Virus record (IMG/VR): IMGVR_UViG_3300042923_001092
Location: 1 to 64,000 of that record
From: a virus
Length of the DNA: 64,000 nt
Reading direction: 5' to 3' (one strand)
Shown in pieces: positions 58,302-64,000 of the stretch. Position numbers and translations under genes: made by a program. Position 1 is the first letter of the stretch. Every line of letters begins with the position of its first letter. Below the pieces are notes generated by a model. The model made no database searches. It was not told where the DNA came from and was given only the letters and a program-made list of their open reading frames with translations.

Positions 58302-58850
58302 ATGCATGGATTAGGTTTAAGACAAATGATAGAAAATCTTGAAACTTTTATAGTTGAAAAAGGAAAACCTGTTGTTGTAGACAATCAGGGAACTATAGAA
58401 GTTTTAAATCATAGTTTCAATATTACTTATAATAGTATTATTGATATTGAAGATATACAAAAGCATATGAAAGATTATTATGACGTAAATGGTATTGATT
58501 ATTCTAAAATTGAGGAACTTGAAAAAAATGAATATTCGTTAATCGAAAACGAACTTTATAGCAAGTTTGCTTTATTCAATGATGATATTCATTCAAGAAG
58601 GGTCCTTTGGTCTGATGATTGCTGTATCAGTTTAATTCATTATCTCATCCGGGATAAGAAAATCTATTGCTTTGTTCATTTAAGAAGTTCTGACATCGTA
58701 AATAAGTTATTTTCTGATCTATTTTTAATTCATAAGATAACAAGGCAACTTCAGGATGATCTTGATATTAAAGATGTTAATATTTGTGTAAACGGTCACA
58801 GCATGCACAAGCTGGTATTAAACAATATGAACAAGTGTAAAAATGAGTAA
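58302..58850 (+). CDS. Small ThyA-superfamily-like protein
   Basis: This 182-residue protein is preceded by a weak AAATGGAG site. The C-terminal half resembles the thymidylate synthase/dCMP hydroxymethylase core: DDCC (Cys107/Cys108) near the catalytic Cys position, then IHYLIRDKKIYCFVHLRSSDIVNKLFSDLFLIHKI, corresponding to the Q-F-x-V-x-x-G-x-L-x-x-x-x-x-QRS-x-D-x-x-x-G-x-P-x-N segment, and finally NGHSMHKL, like G-D-x-H-x-Y. It is short compared with the usual 260-320 residues. It may be a nucleotide C5-methylation/hydroxymethylation enzyme or a noncatalytic relative. The stop overlaps the polymerase start by 8 nt. Confidence 0.5.
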   Translation: MHGLGLRQMIENLETFIVEKGKPVVVDNQGTIEVLNHSFNITYNSIIDIEDIQKHMKDYYDVNGIDYSKIEELEKNEYSLIENELYSKFALFNDDIHSRRVLWSDDCCISLIHYLIRDKKIYCFVHLRSSDIVNKLFSDLFLIHKITRQLQDDLDIKDVNICVNGHSMHKLVLNNMNKCKNE

Positions 58851-61800
58851 GTTCTGCCCAAAAATTAATGGCCCTGTAGTCTATCTCGATTGCCTTGAGT
58901 GTGACTACAGGGTTTGTGTTAAAGGAGGAAAAGAATTGGCAAAGATAATAAAAAAAATAAAACAACCAGAACAAGAGGTACCAGACAAAAAGGTAAAAAA
59001 AATTAAATCGTCTGAAATAGATGAACAAGTAAAAGAAGCTAAAAAAAATATTCGACAAAAATCAGTACCTGTTATGGAGTCAAAATATTCTGGTATAATA
59101 AAACCAAGAAATGTGGCTATCCCAACTCGAGACCTAATTCAATTTATTCCGGAACATATACATACAGATTATTCAACAAAAGATGCTGCTATGTCTATTG
59201 ATGAATATATTGAGTCACTTAAAGAAATGGGATTTAAAGGTGGTACAATTACTGAACATGGAAATATGTCAAGTTCAGTAAAGTTTTATAAAGCTATGAA
59301 GGCTAATGGGCTTAAACCTATTTTAGGTAATGAAATCTATACGGATGATAATATCGAGCTTAAAATAGAGGCTTCATTAGAAAGGTCAAAGAGGAAAAAG
59401 GACGATGAGGCAGCAGAAGGTGGATATTTGGATGATGAGTATGGTCATCTTGTAGTATTAGCTCCAACTAATGAAGCTTATAATGAATTATTATTAACTA
59501 CTGCTAAAGGATTTAGAGATGGTTTTTATAAGAGGCCAAGAGTTACACACGAATGGATTTTAAATGAAGCTTCAAAACACCAGATTACCACTACAGCCTG
59601 CCTTGCATCGAAGTTTAATTATTATATAAGGTGCGGCCAGGATAAGGAGGCTAAACAGCTTCTTAGTGATTATAAGTCAGCTTTTGGTGATAGGTTTTAT
59701 GCTGAACTTCATTTTAATGAATTAGAAATACAAAGATATTGTACTAATAAGTTATTAGAATTTTGCAAAGAACTTAAAATACCTTGGATGATTGGTCTTG
59801 ATGCACATTATGCAAAAAAAGAACATGCTGAGTATCATGACTATATGAAAGATATGTTTTATAAGGGTTCATTATCTAAACCATCTTCTTTAAGATATAA
59901 TACTAGAGAATTATATCTTAAAAATTCAAATGAAGTTCTTCATTCAGCACTAAAATGGGACTATGGAATTGATCAAAAAGATATAATAATTGGATTGAAT
60001 AGAACTAATGAATTATACGATAGAACAACATTTGAAATGGAAATGGGAAAGTTAAGGTTTCCAAAATTTAGTAATGATCCTAATTTTGATCCAGTAGCAG
60101 AGTTAAAAAAGAAATGTATAAGAGGATATAATAAAAGAAAGAAACAAGGATTACTTCCTGCACCGGGATATGCAGATCAAGACTATAAGGATAGGTTTAA
60201 TAAAGAATTTCCAGTAATAGTTAGTAAAGGTTATGCTGATTACTTTTTAATAGTTTCTGAATATACAGATTATTGTGTACAGACTGAATTATTTAAAGGT
60301 CCCGGAAGAGGTAGTGCTGCAGGTGCTTTGATTTCTTGGTTGCTTGATATTACTAAGATTGACCCTATAAGATATGGACTATTCTTTGAAAGGTTTCTTA
60401 ATGAAGAACGTGCTGATCCACCAGATATTGACCTCGATTTTGATTCTGAAAGAAGATTTGAAATTGAAGAACTTTTAATAAGAAAAAATGGTCCAGAAAA
60501 GGTTGCTCACATTATGTCATTTGGTACATGGGGATGTAAAAGTATTCTTGGAGAATTATCAAAAGTATTTGAACTTCCTTGGGGTGTTGTAGATAAACTT
60601 AAAAAATTATGTAATGATGATCAATCGCTGCAGGAAAATATTGATAGAATATTAGGAATAAAGCCAGTTAAAAAGATAAAGAAAGATGGTACAGTGCAAG
60701 AAATATTTGAAATACCATCTCCAGATATAAAGGAGTTTATTGAGAATAATGAAAAATTCTTTACTGTATGTAAATTTTTTGAAGGTAAAGTTAGGAACTA
60801 TTCAATGCATGCTTCTGGTGTAGTTGTAACTCCAGGACCTATGGAAGAACTTGCTCCAATAAACAGAGCTTCTGGGCAAATAGTTACTGGTCTTCAAGAA
60901 GGTGGAGATATAAGAGAAATATCAGATATAGGGTTACTTAAATTTGATATTTTGGGTCTTAATAACTGTACTATAGTTAATAGGACTTTAAAGTCTATTA
61001 AAAGAAGAAAAGGCATAACCATTGATATAGATGCTATTGATCTTGAAGACGATAATTTATTAGAAAGATTTAGAAAAGGGCATACAACGGGAATATTTCA
61101 GTTTGAGTCTACCGGTATTACTAAATTTATGAAAGATATTCAGCCACAAAGACTTGAAGATTTAATTATAGTTAATGCTGCTTATCGACCAGGTACATTA
61201 AGAGCTGGTGGTGTTGATGCTATCATAGAAAATAGGCATTCAGATAATATTGATTATATGCATCCAGCTATTGAAGAAGTTTTAGGTCCAACATATAATG
61301 TTTTAGTTTATCAAGAACAGCAGATGGCTTTAATGGCTCAAGTTGGTGGATTTACAATGGTTGAAGCTGATAAATCTAGGAAGACTATTAAGTTAATTAA
61401 TAAAGCTTCTACTGCTTCACCAGAACAGTTAAAGAAATTTTATGATATGATCGAGCATTTTAAGCAAGGTGCTCATGAAAAAACTGGACTCTCGCATGAA
61501 AAATTACAAAAGCTTGTTGATGCAATGGCTGCGGCTGCTGACTATTCATTTAATAAATCTCATAGTTGTAGTTATGCTATTATAGCAATGCAGGATATGT
61601 ATTTGAAGCATTATTATCCAGCTGACTATGCAGCTGCTTTCCTAAGTAGGACTAAAAATGAAGAAAAGAAAGGTAAAGCAGGACATAAGACTGGGGAGAA
61701 CAAAATTGAAAAATATGTAAAAATGGCAATAATTGAAATGGATTTAAACATTGCTCCTCCGGATGTTTCAATTTCTGGAGTAGATTGGATACCTAAAGAC

Positions 61801-62532
61801 GATAAGACTATAATACCTTCATTAACTTTTATTAAAGGTGTTGGTGAAGCTGCAGTTCCTCAAATTGTTAAGCACCAGCCATATGCCACTTTAGAGTCAT
61901 TCTTTGAATGTGATATGGATTGGAGGTTAGTTAATAAAAGGGTTGTTGAAGCATTAATCCAGACAGGGTCTTTTAACAATCTATATCCGTATAGGAAAAC
62001 ATTATTGGAGGTATATACAAAGTGGAATGCTGCTGGTAAAAAGAACTTTTCAAAAATACTTGAAAAAGTAGAAAATGAAATGGGTCAAGTTGATATAGAC
62101 TTTGACGAGGGAATGATTATTGAAAAAGAATTATTTGGATTTTATTTCAGTGCTAATCCATTAGACAAATATAAAGAAATTGTAAAAGAAAGAGAAATAA
62201 AAGAAGTAAGTGACTTAGCAAAAGGTAAGAAATGGAAAAAAGGGACACTTTATGGAATAATTACTAAAGCATTTCCATATAAGATTGCAAAAGGTAACAT
62301 GTGTTTTGTAGATATACAAGGAAAAGATGAAACAAAAGCAAATATTACAGTTTGGCCAGAAATATATGAACAATATAAAGATATTATAAAAGAAGGAAAT
62401 GTAGTCGCTATAAAAGTCAAACCCGGTAAAGGTAAAAATGATGAACCTTGTTTTTATGTTGATGAAAGCGACGAGCGAAAGAAGGTAATCTTAATGGAGC
62501 AATTATTAAAAATTAAATCAAAGCAACGTTAA
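58843..62532 (+). CDS. C-family DNA polymerase (DnaE-like polymerase III alpha)
   Basis: This 1,229-residue protein starts at ATG 58843. Residues 106-345 are a PHP domain (HIHTDYSTKDAAMSIDEYI, ITEHGN, ILGNEIY, IGLDAHYAKKEH) with its metal-binding His/Asp residues apparently kept, so proofreading is possible. The polymerase core shows FKGPGRGSAAGALISWLLDI, PPDIDLDFDSERR (catalytic Asp residues near 529), and KFDILGLNNCTIV. The later VYQEQQMALMAQVGGFTMVEADKSRK is characteristic. The C-terminus holds an HhH region and an OB-fold. A Cys-rich N-terminus (FCPKING...CLECDYRVC) is followed by GGAGG and an in-frame TTG at 58936 that might start a shorter form. Confidence 0.9.
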   Translation: MSKFCPKINGPVVYLDCLECDYRVCVKGGKELAKIIKKIKQPEQEVPDKKVKKIKSSEIDEQVKEAKKNIRQKSVPVMESKYSGIIKPRNVAIPTRDLIQFIPEHIHTDYSTKDAAMSIDEYIESLKEMGFKGGTITEHGNMSSSVKFYKAMKANGLKPILGNEIYTDDNIELKIEASLERSKRKKDDEAAEGGYLDDEYGHLVVLAPTNEAYNELLLTTAKGFRDGFYKRPRVTHEWILNEASKHQITTTACLASKFNYYIRCGQDKEAKQLLSDYKSAFGDRFYAELHFNELEIQRYCTNKLLEFCKELKIPWMIGLDAHYAKKEHAEYHDYMKDMFYKGSLSKPSSLRYNTRELYLKNSNEVLHSALKWDYGIDQKDIIIGLNRTNELYDRTTFEMEMGKLRFPKFSNDPNFDPVAELKKKCIRGYNKRKKQGLLPAPGYADQDYKDRFNKEFPVIVSKGYADYFLIVSEYTDYCVQTELFKGPGRGSAAGALISWLLDITKIDPIRYGLFFERFLNEERADPPDIDLDFDSERRFEIEELLIRKNGPEKVAHIMSFGTWGCKSILGELSKVFELPWGVVDKLKKLCNDDQSLQENIDRILGIKPVKKIKKDGTVQEIFEIPSPDIKEFIENNEKFFTVCKFFEGKVRNYSMHASGVVVTPGPMEELAPINRASGQIVTGLQEGGDIREISDIGLLKFDILGLNNCTIVNRTLKSIKRRKGITIDIDAIDLEDDNLLERFRKGHTTGIFQFESTGITKFMKDIQPQRLEDLIIVNAAYRPGTLRAGGVDAIIENRHSDNIDYMHPAIEEVLGPTYNVLVYQEQQMALMAQVGGFTMVEADKSRKTIKLINKASTASPEQLKKFYDMIEHFKQGAHEKTGLSHEKLQKLVDAMAAAADYSFNKSHSCSYAIIAMQDMYLKHYYPADYAAAFLSRTKNEEKKGKAGHKTGENKIEKYVKMAIIEMDLNIAPPDVSISGVDWIPKDDKTIIPSLTFIKGVGEAAVPQIVKHQPYATLESFFECDMDWRLVNKRVVEALIQTGSFNNLYPYRKTLLEVYTKWNAAGKKNFSKILEKVENEMGQVDIDFDEGMIIEKELFGFYFSANPLDKYKEIVKEREIKEVSDLAKGKKWKKGTLYGIITKAFPYKIAKGNMCFVDIQGKDETKANITVWPEIYEQYKDIIKEGNVVAIKVKPGKGKNDEPCFYVDESDERKKVILMEQLLKIKSKQR

Positions 62533-62556
62533 TTTTTGAATCTATACCAATATAAT
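62528..62556 (+). promoter_or_regulatory. GTTAAT-type promoter before thyX
   Basis: GTTAAT (62528-62533) and TATAAT (62551-62556) with a 17-bp spacer. The -35 overlaps the polymerase stop codon. Confidence 0.65.
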
Positions 62557-62578
62557 AATATTATAAAGGAGGTATAAA

Positions 62579-63283
62579 ATGCGAGTTATTAAACCATCGT
62601 TTGAAATTAAACGCAATTTGAGTGGGGAAGAAATTTTAAAGAATATTGAAAGAGCTGGCAGGATTTGTTATAAATCCGAAGATTTAATAACTTCAGATTC
62701 TGCAAAAAAATTTGTAAAAGGCCTTTTAAATAGAGGCCATGAAGCAATGATCGAACATGCTTTTGCTACCGTTATTATAGTTTGTGATAGAGGAGTTTCT
62801 CATGAAATTGTTCGCCATAGAGTTGCATCATATGCTCAGGAAAGTACAAGATATTGCAATTATGGAAAAGAAAAACATGATCAGGAATTGAAATTTATTG
62901 ATATAGGACCAGTTATTGATAGTAAAATTGGTACTACAGTAAAAGATTCAAATGGTGAAAATGTTCTGGTAACAGGTGATTTAGCAGCTTCATGGATTAT
63001 AAGCTGGCTTGATTCAATAGCTGATTCAGAAATAGCATACATGAATATGGTAAATTCAGGATGTCCTGCAGAACTTGCAAGATCAGTTCTTCCTAATTCA
63101 ATAAAAACAGAAATAGTTGTCACAATGAATTTAAGAGAATGGCGACATTTCTTTAAGCTTAGGGCTATAGGTACAACGGGAAAACCTCATCCTCAAATGG
63201 TAGAAATAGCTAAACCTTTATTAAGGGAAATGGCTGAATACATACCAGTTGTATTTGACGATCTTATTGAATTGATTAGTTAG
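62579..63283 (+). CDS. thyX: Flavin-dependent thymidylate synthase
   Basis: This 234-residue protein converts dUMP to dTMP using FAD and methylene-tetrahydrofolate. It has the full ThyX signature: IEHAFATVIIVCDRGVSHEIVRHRVASYAQESTRYCNYG, with RHR at residues 79-81 followed by S and S-x-R, and later CPAELARSVLPNSIKTEIVVTMNLREWRHFFKLRAIG. This is the canonical copy, unlike the divergent homologue at 57120-58166. It has an AAAGGAGG site and its own promoter. Having two ThyX-type genes plus one ThyA-like gene within 6 kb is notable. Confidence 0.95.
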   Translation: MRVIKPSFEIKRNLSGEEILKNIERAGRICYKSEDLITSDSAKKFVKGLLNRGHEAMIEHAFATVIIVCDRGVSHEIVRHRVASYAQESTRYCNYGKEKHDQELKFIDIGPVIDSKIGTTVKDSNGENVLVTGDLAASWIISWLDSIADSEIAYMNMVNSGCPAELARSVLPNSIKTEIVVTMNLREWRHFFKLRAIGTTGKPHPQMVEIAKPLLREMAEYIPVVFDDLIELIS

Positions 63284-63293
63284 GAGAAGTCAT

Positions 63294-63974
63294 ATGGGCG
63301 AAGTCATAATTGGTAGTAAAACTAAAAAGGTAATTAAAAGAAGCGACTCAACCATTGAAAAGGAAGAAAAAGACTGGGATGAAGTTACACCAGAGGATGA
63401 GTATCATTATTATCAAACTGATTTAGATAATGAAGATCTTGATGCACCGGTAACTAAGTTTGGGTTTTTAACTAAAGACTTAAATAATCTTGATATTGAA
63501 GATATTTATAAGCATTTAAAAAAGAATATGAAAGTTGGAAAAGATAGATTGGATCCAGATGTATTATCTGAAGCAATTGATTCTGCTCCAGAATGGTCTT
63601 TTAAGGCAACTCAAATTTATCTTATAGCAAAAGAAAGATTGGCAAAGTTTAATGATCTTACCTTTAAAGTTAAATATGCTGACTTATCCAATAAAGCATC
63701 TGACGAGTTAGAAAAAATGCGTAAAGATAAAAAGTTAAATGGCCAAATAACTAAGGAAAAAATTGAAAACTGGATTGTTGCTAATGTACCAGAATATAAA
63801 AAGTTACTTAGAGAAAAAAGGGAACTTGAAACTGCAGTTGAACTTCTTAAATCTTTAGCAGCTCAGTTTGAAAGTAAAAAATCAATGCTTCAAACACAAG
63901 GACGTTTAGCTGAAAAGAAAAAGTTTGTTGTAACACCAAAAGGAGGTGAGAAAAATAGAGAAGAAGAAGATTAA
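63294..63974 (+). CDS. Phage protein of unknown function, possible recombination-mediator type
   Basis: This 226-residue protein has an acidic N-terminal third, then a PEWSFKATQIYLIAKERLAKFNDLTFKVKYADLSNKASDELEK helix-rich core and a long helical C-terminal stretch (YKKLLREKRELETAVELLKSLAAQFESKKSMLQTQG) with a basic end. The pattern of alanine/lysine-rich helices with RE/KRELE repeats resembles phage proteins of the UvsY-like or single-stranded-DNA accessory class, but the resemblance is weak. It starts 10 nt after thyX. A GGAGGTG ribosome site for another gene lies inside its C-terminus. Confidence 0.45.
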   Translation: MGEVIIGSKTKKVIKRSDSTIEKEEKDWDEVTPEDEYHYYQTDLDNEDLDAPVTKFGFLTKDLNNLDIEDIYKHLKKNMKVGKDRLDPDVLSEAIDSAPEWSFKATQIYLIAKERLAKFNDLTFKVKYADLSNKASDELEKMRKDKKLNGQITKEKIENWIVANVPEYKKLLREKRELETAVELLKSLAAQFESKKSMLQTQGRLAEKKKFVVTPKGGEKNREEED

Positions 63975-64000
63975 AGCGGTGGTTAATCCAGATAAGGAAA
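63946..64000 (+). CDS. Possible start of the next gene (partial)
   Basis: An open frame runs from about 63946 to the window end in a different frame from the 63294 gene. AAAGGAGGTGA (63938-63949) is a strong ribosome site, but no ATG follows at the right spacing. The candidate starts are GTG 63946, which lies inside the site, or a non-standard ATA at 63955. The predicted residues (IEKKKIKAVVNPDKE) are basic. The gene continues beyond the window. Confidence 0.3.
   Translation, partial: MRKIEKKKIKAVVNPDKE

Overview
The window is part of the genome of a large, AT-rich tailed bacteriophage with a contractile (myovirus-type) tail. Almost every gene reads on the + strand, tightly packed with strong GGAGG ribosome binding sites and frequent TAATG stop/start overlaps. 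TAA, TAG and TGA are all used as stops. The AT-rich codon use, the NlpC/P60-type endolysin, the LLH-type holin and a YyaC-like (DUF1256) spore-protease homologue point to a spore-forming Bacillota host, probably a clostridium-like bacterium. This host assignment is an inference. No integrase, CRISPR array, rRNA or recognisable tRNA was seen.

Layout. Positions 1-2.5 kb hold small unknown genes with their own consensus promoters, the only minus-strand gene, and two relatively GC-rich noncoding blocks. Positions 2.5-9.8 kb hold a PD-(D/E)XK nuclease-like protein, putative small terminase, large terminase, portal and two head-associated proteins. Positions 9.9-13.3 kb hold a double-protease/scaffold polyprotein with a nested scaffold start, and the major capsid protein. 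Positions 13.4-16.8 kb hold connector and tail-completion proteins. Positions 16.8-25.3 kb hold sheath, tube, a tail assembly chaperone with a -1 frameshift, tape measure and hub proteins. Positions 25.4-37.6 kb hold the spike, PAAR tip, gp25, baseplate J, tail protein I/fibre and a 1,878-residue tail fibre with a glycosidase-like C-terminus. Positions 37.7-39.4 kb are the lysis cassette.

From 39.7 kb the replication and metabolism half begins. It holds an SF2 helicase, an AT-rich palindromic spacer (possible origin), a DnaC-like loader, DnaB helicase, OGG1-type glycosylase, DnaG-type primase, small zinc-ribbon proteins, the YyaC homologue, a UvrD-type helicase and a sigma-like factor carrying a C2H2 finger. 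At 52.3-58.9 kb follows a nucleotide/redox block: FAD oxidoreductase, dUTPase-HAD fusion, dNMP kinase, aldo-keto reductase with Fe-S tail, radical SAM/SPASM enzyme, a divergent ThyX homologue and a small ThyA-like protein. Then come a C-family DNA polymerase and a canonical ThyX. I regard this block as the best candidate for an undescribed system, possibly a pyrimidine-modification pathway.

Regulation visible in the sequence includes: (i) TTTACA-17-TATAAT promoters at the left end; (ii) a recurring GTTAAT-like-17-TATAAT promoter series in the replication half; (iii) a family of inverted repeats ahead of several operons, at least three enclosing or overlapping a -10-like box; and (iv) terminators placed directly after the capsid and tail-tube genes, which would favour high expression of these abundant proteins.
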